A DNA stretch of 64,000 nucleotides from Trichobilharzia regenti (lineage: Eukaryota > Platyhelminthes > Trematoda > Strigeidida > Schistosomatidae). Below, piece after piece: positions 45,701 to 52,948 of this stretch (its first letter is position 1; each line of letters opens with the position of its first letter). The translations under genes and the position numbers were made by a program. Location of the stretch: assembly GCA_944472135.2 (NCBI GenBank), contig OX235270.1, positions 148,133,632 to 148,197,631 on the forward strand, in the 5' to 3' direction. Below the pieces are notes generated by a model, which was given only the letters and a program-made list of their open reading frames with translations, was not told where the DNA came from and made no database searches.

Positions 45701-48700
45701 CCCCTTTTCGACTTTGTATCCTACAGGCCAGCTGCGTCTCCATTTTCTTCAGATTTAAATGAAACCTATCTGATTTGTGGTGTGTCGAATTAGAGAAATT
45801 AGCGGAAGAATTTATGTTTCTTGACGAGATGTTGAAAAGCCATGGTCACTCTCAGAGGCTCATTAACAAGTATGGAGCATCTGAAAGCTCAAGGATCCCA
45901 TCTACATTCCACTTGATTATAAAGGAGGAAAAATTACAGAAATTGTCAACAAAAGATTGAGGCAGAACCTATCCTGCAACTAAGCTTATTCCAGTCTATC
46001 AAAAAACTTGCTCTCTGGTGAGGTCAAAAATCGATATATATATCCTTCTCATGTTAACTGTAACTGTATATAAAAATTTACATGTATCTGAGGGAGCAGT
46101 TACATTGGAAGAACTGAAAGAAGGGCATATCTACGATTTTCTGGACATGCACCAAAAAGCTTATGTATAAAGGGAATAAATGCTTTAAACAATGTCATTT
46201 CCAGGCATCTCCTTGACACCGGTCATGAGGTGGACGTCGCAAGACCATTTAAAACTATCAGTTGGCAAAAGAGTTCAATTCCCCTCAGGTTTGTCGAAGT
46301 GATCTCCACCAATCGCCTGAAACCCGATTTATGCATTCATAAAGAAGCAGTTATCAGTCTTTCCTTGCCATGGTAACAGGATATTTTCACAATCTCGTTC
46401 ATCTGATTACCTAATGTCAAAATTTTCTGTAGTTTATAATCATTACTATTCAGAATGGTGTTTAATATTATATGTGCACACATATATTATTGCATGCATA
46501 TACTGATTGATTTTTGCTTAAAAATGAACTCTGCTCCTGTGAAGCCAGTTACATAGGCCGTACAATTAGGCGTGTTTCTAGTCAGATTTCCCAACATCAA
46601 CTTGCGTGGTTAAGCAAAGCACAAACAAAATCTATTCGCAGCCCTATTCTATCCCATCTTGTGGATACAGAACACGAGATTGGTGTCAACGAGACAGCTA
46701 TCAAAGTCATTTACCACATACCAACAAATCTTAACTCCGCCTTGAGGGTTTATCTACTACAAATATTGCTGAGACTGGCTGTTAAGATCCACATTAAGAA
46801 GCTTAATTTATGTGTCGAAAGGAAGCTAGTTCAGACAGTGTCCTTACCTTGGCCATCTAGGTTCGAGTAGTCCCGAACGTTTTGTAGAAATTTGCTTAAT
46901 TTTAGTTGATAATCTATTTGCCATTATATTTTACTATTATTATAACTTATGCATCATTAGTGAACTGTAATTCCATTGTGATCTTAGTTAGCAAATCGAT
47001 ATTACTTAAAAAGCACTAATATTGCTTCTGACTACTATTCTAGAATATTCAATGTGTATAATATAATTGTAGAGTCAGAAGAGGAAATTATCGAAAAGGA
47101 TATTCTTTGTCCAATTATTTTGTTTTCACAAAATTGTTTCAGAAGATATACCTAATAATGACTTTGGCCTGTAAGCGGCTGTTGAGAAGCCAACGAAATA
47201 AATGATGGTGCCATTTTACTCTGCATAAACTGATGTTCTTGCTCTATTTAAATTCATTAAGGGGAACAAATGTTTGAAATCCATGTTGCTTTAAATATAT
47301 TTTTGTCTTAGTACACGCTCCCTCTGATCATCAGATCATTGAAAAAGCAGAAGTCTACGAATAGTTCTCCGACCTCATTTATTTCTCCAGGTGATAGTCT
47401 CTTGACTCATGATGAGTTCCCTTCCTGTATTATCTGCTCGCAGTTTGGCATTTATATCGCCCATGAGTATTTTGATGTAAGCATTTTTGGTGTGGTAGAC
47501 TACTGTTTGTAGTTGTCTGTAAAAATCCTTCTTTTCTTGTTCTGGGTTGTTTGTAAGTGCGTATAATTTGATAATTTTTACCCTCCTTCCTTTGGAGTTG
47601 AACCTTGCTGTCATGATCATGATGAAATTGGTTCTCACCGCATTAGACCTTAGGCTGCCACTGGTAACATCATGATAGTCACTGCCTCTGTGTGTTTGTG
47701 GTTGTCTCCTGAGTGACCGGTGTAGATTTTGACAATTTAGATAATCCACATCCGTTCCATCTGCTTTCGCGGATACCCAGCAGTCGTAAGCCACATCTTG
47801 GCATTCAATGGGCAGCCTTCTCAGTCTCCTACATTGTAGGGACATTCTACGACTCCACTCTTATTCTCGCTTTCACCAAGAGCAGAATTATCGACTGACT
47901 GGCTTCCCGAAGTCTTTCACGAGCACGTGTCACACTGTCTCTCCTATTCGAGCGAAGAATAAAGATCTTTCTTTGAATTAGTTGTATTTTTAATATATTT
48001 TGTGTGTGTCGAAGTTTCTCTGGCGATTTGATAGGTTTAGTGGTGTAGGGCTGCTAGCTCTACGCCCAACCCTCCCTCTTTACCAGGCTTTGGGACAGGC
48101 AAGAAAACTAGAAAGCTGGTTAACTAGGCGAGGTTAAACTAGGACAGCTACTTCAGAGAAAAGGATCAGGATGAGTTCCAAGCCTTCTTATCCTAATTGA
48201 AAACCTGAATCTTTTGAGCAAAGCAGTTGATGATGCAAAACGTTATACTAGATTTCAACTGAGACACGATTACGAGCATATACATAAATAAACAGCTACC
48301 ATCTCTATAAGTGATAAAATACAGCTAAAAGTCTCTCGTGACGAAAAACTAATGGCTTGTATGTTTTAAGAACATTCAGACCACACCACGTAGCAGAAAA
48401 AAGGGCCTTTCAGGGCAGTAACAAGTTCTTCAAGGGTAACAATAATGGAAATAATGAAGCAAAATTATTATTATATCAAATCACATAACTTACATGACAA
48501 TGGTCGCGCCTGCCCGAAATGCTCTGAGTAAGTTGTCGAGTGTGAACTAGGTCCCTAAAAAAGGATTAAACGCCTTATGATACTTACGTAGCCAAAGTTT
48601 TCATCTTCAATATCCCATAAACCTTTTCCACTTAACAGTATGGGCTTTGTTTTGGGCATTACCGGTGTAAGGATATCTTTTGATTTTTGGTCGAAAAAGT

Positions 48701-49317
48701 CAGTTCCTGTCTACATATTCAGCATTAAAATTCAGGATATTTACCAGGATAAAGTCTGATTTGTCTTTCCCATTCCCCGATTCCCTTGTGAGTGAAGGAA
48801 GAGGTTCTTTTCCACAAGGTGTCACAAATGGAGTGTAGTCTTTGTGAGTTGTAGACAGATAGTTACCCTTTAATATGTTTCTGTTAAAGTTAACTCATTA
48901 TTGACATTCTATACGATACTTTAACGAAGGGTTGTCTATATCATCAAGCTTATTAGTGTACCCTAATAATGGTCTCGTATTTGATACATATCCTGAACCA
49001 CTATGAGAAATTGGTGAAGGGGTGAAATTTTCCCAGTGTGCACCATAAGCTGTTGCATAGGAAGTTGCGTAATGCTTCAGAACATCAGACTCCCCTCCTT
49101 TACTTTGTTTGATGTGATCAACTTCGGGGCCTAGATAACACATATTCGAATTGTTTACATGACCTTGGTATACATCTGTTGTCATGTTACTCATCCAATA
49201 TCCAATACCGTTTTTAGGAGCTAGTATAAACCAATTTGATTTCTTTGTGTCCACCTCTTCATTTTGAGGCATAGGTTCCTTTTCTTTGGTAAACTTCTCC
49301 GTAGCTCGTCCCGCCAT
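21735..49317 (-). CDS. SAXO4: SAXO4/PPP1R32-like axonemal protein gene (discontinuous exons)
   Basis: Exons found, 5' to 3': 48920-49317, 48745-48880, 48588-48710, 32472-32770, 30853-30956, 28156-28330, 25152-25321 and 21735-21789. Together they encode about 486 residues; the human protein has about 425. Segments that match the family are LKHYATSYATAYG with SGSGYVSNTRP near the N terminus, LPSLTRESG, IIGHKEESGS in the middle, and the QVQPK, QPSGCTLN and HNMTR segments near the C terminus. SAXO4 is associated with axonemal microtubules of cilia and flagella. Splice phases agree at every junction except between 48588 and 32770, where an exon of 3n+1 bases must be missing from my model. The first introns are tiny and the later ones are packed with mobile elements. 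The family call rests on motif memory, not a search. Confidence 0.75.
21833..22000 (-). mobile_element. RTE-type LINE, short 3' end
   Basis: The AATAATAATGATAATAAT tail and GAAGCCCTATGTTCCACTAG on the minus strand are followed rightwards by decayed 3' coding blocks. Confidence 0.65.
22010..22690. other. No recognised feature
   Basis: This lies downstream of the SAXO4-like last-exon acceptor, inside its last intron. AT-rich, with no repeat that I can name. Confidence 0.35.
22700..23850 (+). mobile_element. Penelope-like element, RT C-terminus to 3' end
   Basis: From 22703 the plus strand encodes SYKRELVRTLYDRARKL and a decayed linker, then (22980-23389) a GIY-YIG endonuclease with YIGRTETRASLRFSEHI, HLVDTGHF and a terminal PW stop at 23389. 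Frameshifts near 23000 and 23095 break the frame. The 3' non-coding part (23400-23850) matches the flanks of the copy at 6060-7745. It includes a hairpin at 23694-23750 and, on the minus strand at 23806-23846, the same terminal motif as the palindrome at 26183-26673. Confidence 0.8.
23694..23750 (+). repeat. Structured hairpin in the Penelope 3' region
   Basis: The outer stem TTTGCAGT (23694-23701) pairs with ACTGCAAA (23743-23750). Inside lie CTGATGAG, GAAAT and a second stem TGAAAT/ATTTCA. The order resembles a hammerhead, but stem II does not form. Related sequence is at 7605-7650 and, inverted, at 6300-6350. Confidence 0.5.
24000..24420 (-). mobile_element. SINE (family C) with flanking repeat
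   Basis: The minus-strand head is near 24150 (GGTCCCAGTGGCATAGTGAT) with a B-box GGGTTTGAGCCCC near 24090. The tail segment is at 24000-24030. A second tail block (TTCCAATGGTTCTCTAACC, TGTCAGCTCATGATG) appears at 24352-24390 on the plus strand. Confidence 0.6.
24500..24945 (-). mobile_element. Penelope-like element, endonuclease end
   Basis: The minus-strand frame 24942-24547 encodes CEASYIGRTIRRVSSQISQH, LSHLVDTEHEIGVNE and the terminal MSLPWPSRFE. It is a different Penelope subfamily from 6060-7745. The same sequence, nearly identical, is at 46514-47000 on the plus strand. No reverse transcriptase is present. Confidence 0.8.
25152..25321 (-). CDS. SAXO4: SAXO4-like internal exon
   Basis: 170 nt between TTTTCTAG and TCTAG/GTGGG, phase 0 to 2. 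It encodes YYHPPPGQNATDREGHIHFN and a serine-rich tail segment. Confidence 0.8.
25330..26180. other. Intron sequence, nothing recognised
   Basis: AT-rich intronic sequence of the SAXO4-like gene. I see no exon or repeat on either strand. Confidence 0.4.
26194..26233 (-). ncRNA. Hammerhead-like motif, left palindrome arm
   Basis: Mirror copy of the motif at 26623-26662: GAAC, CTGAAGA, GAAA, a four-pair helix III and GTTC in order on the minus strand. Stem II is almost absent, which makes activity doubtful. Confidence 0.35.
26623..26662 (+). ncRNA. Hammerhead-like motif, right palindrome arm
   Basis: Stem I GAAC (26623-26626) pairs with GTTC (26659-26662). The core CTGAAGA is at 26627-26633 and GAAA at 26643-26646. 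Helix III is AGGA/TCTT with loop ATAT, and C26658 is in the cleavage position. Stem II reduces to one G-T pair, so this may be a relic or a coincidence. Related sequence occurs at 47067-47100, 23806-23846, 16190-16235 and 63297-63335, each with core changes. Confidence 0.35.
27090..27478 (+). mobile_element. 3' end of an RTE-type LINE (family of the intact element)
   Basis: Decayed coding matches the C-terminal RLPGWGPR, NQWLETIGDMAQNRS segment. A 3' UTR of about 230 bases follows, ending in an (ACAG)n tail at 27464-27475. It is almost identical to 40890-41255. Confidence 0.75.
27480..28150. other. Intron sequence, nothing recognised
   Basis: AT-rich intronic sequence of the SAXO4-like gene, without a repeat that I can name. 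Confidence 0.35.
28156..28330 (-). CDS. SAXO4: SAXO4-like internal exon
   Basis: 175 nt between TTTTTAG and ACTCGA/GTAAGT. It encodes the conserved QVQPKSVAEQLGRMTVGPVQ and PSGCTLN segments and ends HNMTR in phase 0. Confidence 0.8.
28660..28845 (-). mobile_element. tRNA-headed SINE (family A), decayed
   Basis: The minus-strand head near 28845 is GGTGCACCGGTGGCTTAGATG. The tail near 28670 is GAAGCCGTATGTTCCACTC. Confidence 0.65.
28860..29890. other. Intron sequence, nothing recognised
   Basis: No exon or repeat recognised. AT-rich. Confidence 0.35.
29900..30712 (+). mobile_element. RTE-type LINE, 3' half
   Basis: It contains LKEVTSFIHLSREH, LLYGSETWWVTTN, ITNKKLWKQTKQEPIANQQI and CRRKWR-IGHSLRRPPLGDI across several frames. 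It ends with GAAGCCCTATGTTCCACTAG and an AATAATACAATAATAATA tail. Frameshifts and stops make it inactive. Confidence 0.8.
30853..30956 (-). CDS. SAXO4: SAXO4-like internal exon
   Basis: 104 nt between CATGTAG and CCAAG/GTAAAC, phase 0 to 2. It encodes the acidic segment ENMPEERLEMLRKEDPAEYQ. Confidence 0.8.
31560..32160 (+). mobile_element. RTE-type LINE with internal deletion
   Basis: It encodes VNFVDSVKAFNRFDHRAIEK (reverse transcriptase motif), then jumps to RKELQLQTS and KRKRRWVGHKMKKASSDTTR. It ends with GAAGTCCTATGTTCTGTC. The deletion junction is the same as in the inverted copy at 12430-13010. A (GGAT)n run is at 31953-31976. Confidence 0.75.
32472..32770 (-). CDS. SAXO4: SAXO4-like internal exon
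   Basis: 299 nt between TTCATTTCAG and TCTAAA/GTAAGT. The open frame starts at the third base and encodes GIIGHKEESGSTRN and IGQTVYMDDFKPYLYKNGSE. It needs one base from a preceding exon, which exon 3 does not supply. Confidence 0.8.
33214..33252 (-). ncRNA. Hammerhead-type motif, left Penelope arm
   Basis: Mirror copy of the motif at 37990-38035, with the same core and stem II. Confidence 0.5.
33461..33606 (+). ncRNA. HDV-like self-cleaving ribozyme at the LINE 5' end
   Basis: All helices of the HDV fold can be placed in the right order. P1 is GCCCGG (33461-33466) with TCGGGC (33494-33499). P2 is TAACTGC (33471-33477) with GCAGTTA (33600-33606). P3 is ACC (33479-33481) with GGT (33489-33491). 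P4 is ACCGC (33506-33510) with GCGGT (33585-33589). The J4/2 strand is CTAAAA, with C33594 in the position of the catalytic cytosine. Cleavage would fall between 33460 and 33461, exactly the boundary between target duplication and element. HDV-like ribozymes are known from the 5' ends of R2 and RTE elements, where they trim the transcript and help translation. The fold was assigned by eye. Confidence 0.8.
34051..37116 (+). CDS. LINE polyprotein: AP-like endonuclease and reverse transcriptase
   Basis: The frame starts at ATG 34051 and has 1021 residues without a break. Endonuclease motifs: ATYNVRTL (about residue 23), ISETRIQ (50), AGDLNAQVG (180) and SDHALV (275). Reverse transcriptase motifs: HKAPGPDKLP (509), PIFKKGRRNS and NHRGISLLP, EEQAGFRSGRGC, FLDIRAAFDSLDR (636), SGVRQGCPISPFLF and LEYADDIVLL (about 735). 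The C-terminal part has ACETWPLRAEDVRRL and WLGHVLRM. It nicks target DNA and copies the element RNA by target-primed reverse transcription. The RTE clade is judged from the C-terminal motifs and single-ORF layout. All catalytic residues are present, so the copy may be active. Confidence 0.92.
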   Translation: MVVPNVTSNTDILKPRAAFKLATYNVRTLMQIGQQAGLARTLESLAIDVCCISETRIQDPSEVLRLSSPSGSSSSMYHLRLSGDPVASASGVAGVGVALSARAEAALLDWIPINSRLCAVRLEGYTKVKSSRPDRRCLFVVSAYAPTDCSPDAMKDEFYYQLSDLLKQAGRRDIVVLAGDLNAQVGRLSSEENRLGGQWGLHGRRSDNGDRLLQLCADHNLFLASTNFRHSHRRSATWRPPSAKQAWTQIDHIAVSFRWRGCIQDCRSFWSTCLDSDHALVCAKFVLRFGGVRKSRRLSVDVSKLVAPATSLKYQNELKTMLASNPPSSIDEHWLHVQGAMQKASVAACGLKECSANNHWVSASSLQLMDERRSIPAGSEYNNQRKALTRKIRQCLRKDREAWWSERACEMESAAASGNSRKLFQLIRATGSKKQGVSETVCEADGTPITSLKRRLERWAEHFGKQFSWPPASVSTIISPSAPWSVSTDPPTEAEVRKELQVLKRHKAPGPDKLPPALFKDGGETLTMALTGLFRKVWETESVPSMWNEAIIVPIFKKGRRNSCDNHRGISLLPVASKILAAVLLRRLCKIREGLIREEQAGFRSGRGCIDHVFTLRQLLEHRHTYCRPTIVVFLDIRAAFDSLDRTVLWNCLLERGVPEKFVNILKALYRNTSGRVRAYNQLSPLFPTNSGVRQGCPISPFLFNFAIDDILESALKDVREGGVDLLPGDRLFDLEYADDIVLLCDSMQAAQIALNQLAISVCKYGMCFAPSKCKVLLQDWQEPVPALTLAGEPLEVVDKFVYLGSCVSAGGGVTDEISNRIMKARVAYINLSHLWRRRDVSLAVKGRVYNASVRAVLLYACETWPLRAEDVRRLCVFDHRCLRRIACVRWHHRVSNSEVRRRVFEQSGDHHSLNVVIWKHRLRWLGHVLRMSPQRLPYRSLFASPGTGWKRRRGGQSMTWRRGMKDFCARLASVGVSRLPGWGPRDSSNRWLETLSDMAKNRNQWRMCCDFLLSSLPDDS
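37226..37590 (-). pseudogene. Penelope GIY-YIG endonuclease, interrupted arm
   Basis: The minus-strand frame encodes CNKHYIGQSGRPLRIRIQEH and KCAREFLKAWYSNEN, and is then cut by the LINE insertion at 37325. The facing arm from 37577 carries the same domain but ends early at a frameshift near 37700. Confidence 0.75.
37990..38035 (+). ncRNA. Hammerhead-type motif, right Penelope arm
   Basis: CTGAAGA (37997-38003), one extra T, stem II GTCGTC/GACGAC (38005-38010 and 38017-38022), GAAA (38023-38026), self-complementary AGCT (38026-38029) and C38030 as cleavage residue. Stem I is weak (TGC with GCA). The extra base after the core and the four-base palindromic helix III are the same as in the motif at 20498-20542. 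Confidence 0.55.
38090..40065. other. Intron sequence, nothing recognised
   Basis: About 2 kb of AT-rich sequence in the large SAXO4-like intron. I looked for the missing short exon here and did not find a convincing one. Confidence 0.35.
40070..41255 (+). mobile_element. Truncated RTE-type LINE, relative of the intact one
   Basis: The coding starts just before the catalytic YADD: GIDLLPGNNLVDLEYADDIV, then APAKCKMMLQDW, YLGKYHQ, KRLAVFDHRCLRSISRVKW and RLPGWGPRGGENQWLETIGD. Frameshifts near 40440, 40600 and 40870 break it. The 3' UTR ends in ACAGACGGACAG at about 41250. It shares its 3' 370 bases with 27090-27478 at very high identity. Confidence 0.85.
41440..41775. repeat. Inverted repeat of about 105-bp arms
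   Basis: 41440-41550 and 41665-41775 are inverted copies (for example AGTTACACAGTTATG and CATAACTGTGTAACT). The left arm, read on the minus strand, contains GAAACGTC after a GCA/TGC stem. That resembles the helix III end of Penelope hammerheads, but the CTGANGA core is changed in both arms. No coding sequence lies between the arms. Confidence 0.65.
41780..42555. other. Intron sequence, nothing recognised
   Basis: No exon or named repeat seen. Confidence 0.35.
42560..42780 (-). mobile_element. tRNA-headed SINE (family A)
   Basis: Minus-strand head CTGCGTCGGTGGCACAGAGG at 42780, B-box GGGTTCGATCACC, tail GAAGCCCTATGTTTCACTGG near 42575. Close to the copy at 18495-18728. Confidence 0.8.
42815..43465 (-). 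mobile_element. RTE-type LINE, 3' fragment
   Basis: The minus strand carries NKKLWLVGWEQTNQEPIAQK, CRRKWRAIGHKLRRPSNDIV and the tail GAAGCCCTATGTTCCACTGG near 42835. It abuts another RTE copy at about 43466. Confidence 0.75.
43466..47940 (-). mobile_element. Near-full-length RTE-type LINE, decayed and interrupted
   Basis: On the minus strand from 47940: endonuclease (NAYIKILMGDINAKLRADNT near 47470), interruption by Penelope DNA (45735-47115), and a linker (VEEHWNSLKALFKETYTTV near 45480). Then comes the reverse transcriptase (RQPEQAGFRKGKS near 44610, DIGTNFDNGDDE near 44490), then the 3' part. The 3' segment 43500-44720 closely matches 17320-18480 in inverted orientation. Many stops; inactive. 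Confidence 0.75.
45735..47115 (+). mobile_element. Penelope-like DNA (two endonuclease segments) inside an RTE copy
   Basis: First, the C-terminal RT segment FLDEMLKSHGHSQRLINKYG at 45775-45960. Then a GIY-YIG segment (46080-46376) with SYIGRTERRAYLRFSGH and HLLDTGHEVD, ending SLPW. Then a second, different endonuclease (46514-46870, SYIGRTIRRVSSQISQH to SLPWPSRFE) that is the inverted twin of 24547-24942. The 3' end near 47067-47100 has the terminal motif shared with 26183-26673. Confidence 0.75.
48020..48135 (-). mobile_element. SINE fragment (family A body)
   Basis: Only the body is left: GGTAAAGAGGGAGGGTTGGGC and TAGAGCTAGCAGCCC on the minus strand, as in other family A copies. Head and tail are missing. 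Confidence 0.5.
48588..48710 (-). CDS. SAXO4: SAXO4-like exon 3
   Basis: 123 nt between TATGTAG and GGCTAC/GTAAGT, phase 0 to 0. It encodes LSGKGLWDIEDENFGY. A possible 16-nt micro-exon of the right phase (48494-48509, flanked by CAG and GTAAGT) lies just downstream but is not proven. Confidence 0.8.
48745..48880 (-). CDS. SAXO4: SAXO4-like exon 2
   Basis: 136 nt between TTTAACAG and CCTG/GTAAAT. It completes the split lysine codon and ends in phase 0. It encodes the STTHKDYTPFVTPCGKEPLP segment. The next intron is 34 nt. Confidence 0.8.
48920..49317 (-). CDS. SAXO4: SAXO4-like exon 1 (start codon)
   Basis: ATG at 49317-49315 is the first in frame. The exon has 398 nt and ends TTAAA/GTATCG with phase 2. 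It encodes HYATSYATAYG and SGSGYVSNTRP, the best family landmarks. The following intron is 39 nt. Confidence 0.8.
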
Positions 49318-49635
49318 TCGACTCCAAAAGGGGGAGTGGTAGGATTAATTATATGTGGTTTGTACTATGAGGTGTGTGAAGACTGTTATTACTGTGAATG
49401 GAGTTGATCCTTTCACCAGTTAGTCCTCCGGTGTCTTCGTCAAAAGAAAAGAGATAATAATAGATACAATTAGTGAAGTTATTCCGACTAACAGTCAGAA
49501 AAGGAAATAAGAAAACGTAACAACAGTCAGCTGATTACATTTGAAGAATAATATGAATAATATGTATACATATACATATCGGTAATAATAATATGGGAAG
49601 TTAAAGTTGTCAGAAGAGTAAGACGGGAGAGAATG
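49318..49635. promoter_or_regulatory. Upstream region of the SAXO4-like gene
   Basis: This non-repetitive stretch lies between the start codon and the nearest mobile element (CR1 fragment). The promoter and 5' UTR are expected here by position. I see no decisive core promoter motif. Confidence 0.3.
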
Positions 49636-49639
49636 TAAA

Positions 49640-50480
49640 GAATTGAAACGAGAAGTTTATTTGTCTACCCCTGAATGCTCTATGGGATTTTAAAGGGGTA
49701 GGCCATTTGGACTCAGTCCTCGTGTCGCTGCATGATCGTCCAGCCTTCGCCTTAATGTGCCCACAGACGGTGCCATAGCTACATCAGCCGGTAAGGAATT
49801 CCAGGGACAGCAAACCCTCAGGGAAAAGAAGTTGGAGCGCACCCGAGTCATCGCCCTATGGTGAGCTGTCCTTCCAGAATTTCCACGAGGGAGCCTATAC
49901 CTACTTAATGGCGGAACACCTCTGTTCGGGTGATTCTGGTCATTTGTCATCTTCTAGGCAGCAATCAGTTCCTCACCAAGACGACAGTAGCTAAGAGTGA
50001 TTAGGCCTAATTTCTTCAACCTTTCATCACATGGTTTGTTTTGGAGACCAATCACTCCATTTGTTGCCCGTCTTTGGACTCTTTCCGATAGGTTGTCGTC
50101 TCTTCTAAGCAGTGGGGGTGCAATGATATTCTGCACCTCAAGGTGCGGTCTGACGTATGTTTTGTACAACCTTAGAAAAAGCTCAGGAATTAAGGCACCT
50201 AACTATCCATGTGTAAAGTGTATAACCGCATATGCTCTCGCTACATCCCCCGTGTAAATTAAGCTTGTGTCCATTTTTTCCTTTAGAACTAGACCTAAGT
50301 CGCGTTCCGAGGTTGTGCAGGACAAGCTTTCATTGCACAGGGTGTAACTTGCATTCCGCAGTCTACAGGTGCGTAATTTCACAACTTCTCACTTTTTCAG
50401 GTTGAAAGTCATACTATTGGCAAACGCCCAGTATTCCTGAATCCTTAGATCTGTCTGCAGCTTACCTGAGGCTTCCGCAC
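49640..50480 (-). mobile_element. CR1-clade LINE, C-terminal reverse transcriptase end
   Basis: Minus-strand frames carry SERDLGLVLKEKMDTSLIY (near 50290), then LYKTYVRPHLEVQNI (near 50150), RVQRRATNGVIGLQ, RLKKLGLITLSYCRLGEELI, RSNFFSLRVCCPWNSLP and a final segment ending near 49690. This order is the CR1/jockey-type C terminus. One in-frame stop lies at 49954-49956 and a frameshift near 50170. The catalytic core is missing. Confidence 0.85.
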
Positions 50481-50642
50481 AACTATGTGTAGGACGTTAC
50501 AATTTCTCCATATGACGTGGAAATAATTTTTCCCATTCTGGAATATCGTGGTCTATATTTGACTATTATACGATTATAATTGGTATTAGTTGCACTTCCA
50601 GTGGCTAAATATCCAAATTCATAATCTCCAGAATACTGTTTA

Positions 50643-51001
50643 TGACAATGTAGTTGAAGACTGAACAATCATTTCATGGTTGTTTGCTCAAAAACAACTT
50701 CCCCAATTTTCGTGGAGGCATCAATGCACCAATCATCGTCTCATCGGTCGCTGTTCAGAAAGAAGTCAGGAGAAAACCGTCAGAAGTAATATTGTGATTT
50801 ATTATTGTAATATTTGTTCGTATACCTTAGTTGTAAAGTTGGCTATATGTTGGTGTTAGAACAAAGAATTCTCGAGTTGCCAATCTGTGTTCTGGTTTTT
50901 GCGTCCGTTCGTACTAAGCGTTTCTGAGAAGCTTCGAGGAGCAGCGTGAGTCCCAGCGTATCAAGAGCTGGGCACTAACGGTTTACGAGACGTGGCTGAC
51001 A
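50643..51001 (+). repeat. BEL/Pao LTR (5' copy)
   Basis: 359 bp, starting TGACAATG and ending CTGACA. It is nearly identical to 59881-60239 and related to the solo LTR at 60900-61219, whose ends are TGTCAATG and ATTGACA. It lies directly upstream of a gag frame. Confidence 0.85.
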
Positions 51002-51120
51002 GTTTCTAACGGATTCAGACAGTTGGTAACAGTTTGGATAGTCATCTTTCCTGGTGCCGTCCAAGTCTTCTTTGAACAAGCAATATCTGGAACGTTTCTG
51101 AAATTGGGTCAAGTTCAACA

Positions 51121-52296
51121 ATGCCTCGGTCAAAGAAGGGACAGAGTGTCTTGGATGCAAACAGGGAAGTAAGTCATGGTGACTTGTCTGTTAATTGTAA
51201 CGATGTGTCTGATGTTAAGCATGACATGGTTGATGTTACTGTTTCGCCGTCTAGGGATAGTAGGATTATCAAACTCCCTAAGTATGAACCTCAGTATTTC
51301 GACGGAAACCCGGCTGACTATTTACAGTTTGTAAGAGAGTTTGAAATCATGTTAAGTAGTTTTTTATTAAACGATGAAATGAAGTTCATGTATTTGATGA
51401 GGTACTTCACCGGAGTTGCTTCAAGAGCTATATAGTGCTGTAAGATTATGAAGACGAAAGAGGGGCACTATGAGGCTATGAGCACACTACATCAAAGGTT
51501 TGGAAGACCTTCAATGATTGTAGGGAAATTATTCGAGGCTGTTAAGGGTAATGGTGGTCAATTACAAGATGACTCCAAAGCACTCACTGAGTTTTTGGAT
51601 AATCTGCTGAAATACAAGAATGCATTGATTTCGATGAATTGCATGAGTGACCTCAACTCGTGTTCTATACTGGAAGTAATAGCGAGATGCCTACCTACTC
51701 GACTGCAAAGGAAGTGGGTGAAGATAAGCTCCCGTATAAAGGATGAAGGTATCGAGCCAAAGTTCGATGACATTCTGAAACTGGTAAACGATAGTGTCAA
51801 TCAATCAATGAGCAAGTTTGCCAGTATATTGCATCCCACTCCTAGGATCGAGCAGTCTGAGGGTAAAACGCAATCATTTATTACGAAAGGGTCTCAGAGA
51901 GGTGGATATCAAGAAGGCTCTATGGTGTCTAGTAATGCATATAGACCTAGTGAGTGTAACATGTTTCGTAGTACATCCCCAACAGATAAGTTACAAGATG
52001 TAAGACAAAGACGGTTGTGTTTTACACCTTTGCAAGAAGTTCGTGCAATGATGGACTGTGAATCAGTGAGCAAGTCTAGTGGTAAGCTAAATGTGAAATC
52101 AAGGTCTGACGGTGTGGTGAAGAAGCCTGTAGTTGCAATTAGTAAGCCATTGTTGAATAGAATGCCACAGAAGAGAGTTACAGTTTCAGAGTACAGTTGT
52201 GACCCCATAAGTTTACAAGGTATTACTAGTCAGACTGAAGATATAAAACCTTTAAGGATTTGTGAGGAAGAACCTAAATCATCTACTGCTGTTTAA
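51121..52296 (+). pseudogene. BEL/Pao gag with an in-frame stop
   Basis: The frame starts at ATG 51121. It encodes KLPKYEPQYFDGNPADYLQF and later TLHQRFGRPSMIVGKL, with a region resembling the DUF1759-type gag of BEL/Pao elements (capsid function, packages element RNA). A TAG at 51433-51435 interrupts the frame after SRAI. A further reading frame with acidic sequence continues from 52262 after a frameshift. No zinc knuckle is seen. It cannot make a full protein. Confidence 0.8.
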
Positions 52297-52948
52297 TAAA
52301 GAGTTTGAAAATGATGAAGTCGACCAGGTAGATGACGGTAAATTGAATATTTGTGATAATGATCATGATAGTGCAGATTTGTCTTTGGTTGATCGTGATG
52401 AAATGAGGGGAATGCCTACTACTGCTAAGTTGAAAAAGGTTCTGTACACCTAGAACGTGAAGTAGAATTGAATGCAGATGCAGTTGCAGAAGCCATGCAT
52501 ACGTGTCAAACCGTCAGTTTAATTGATCAGAGTGAAGCCCACCTATCATCAGATGATAGTGCTAAACCCGAACAAATAGTGAAAGACAGCGGTGGTGGCA
52601 GTCTTGCAGCTAGACAACTTTCTGAAAGCCGAACCACAACAGCTCCTGATCCACTGCTAAGCTCATCAACTGGTATCAATCAGTTGTCGTTGGTGTTGTC
52701 ATCCACAATGAAAAAGATGCTCATCAACTCAAGTATCTTGTGAAATGACTATGATAGTATTGGTGCATTTGAAAAGACGAAAGATATTGCTCAGTTTAGT
52801 GAGGATAAGCCAGGTGTAAACGAGAGAGTAATTGTTAAATTGACTTGCACGAATAAAGGCATTTCTAGTTTCAAGTTACTATTTCAATGCTTTTATCTTT
52901 GGTGTAAATTACTCTGTGCCTACGCTTGGTTGACCAGACACGTCGTAT

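Noticed and set aside
48236..48290. Hammerhead-like string GATGATGCAAAACGTTAT
   Set aside because: There is no stem II and no matching stem I, and the GAAA core is changed.
48494..48509. Firm call of the missing SAXO4 exon
   Set aside because: Phase and splice sites fit, but the five encoded residues show no family motif, so I keep it only as a candidate.
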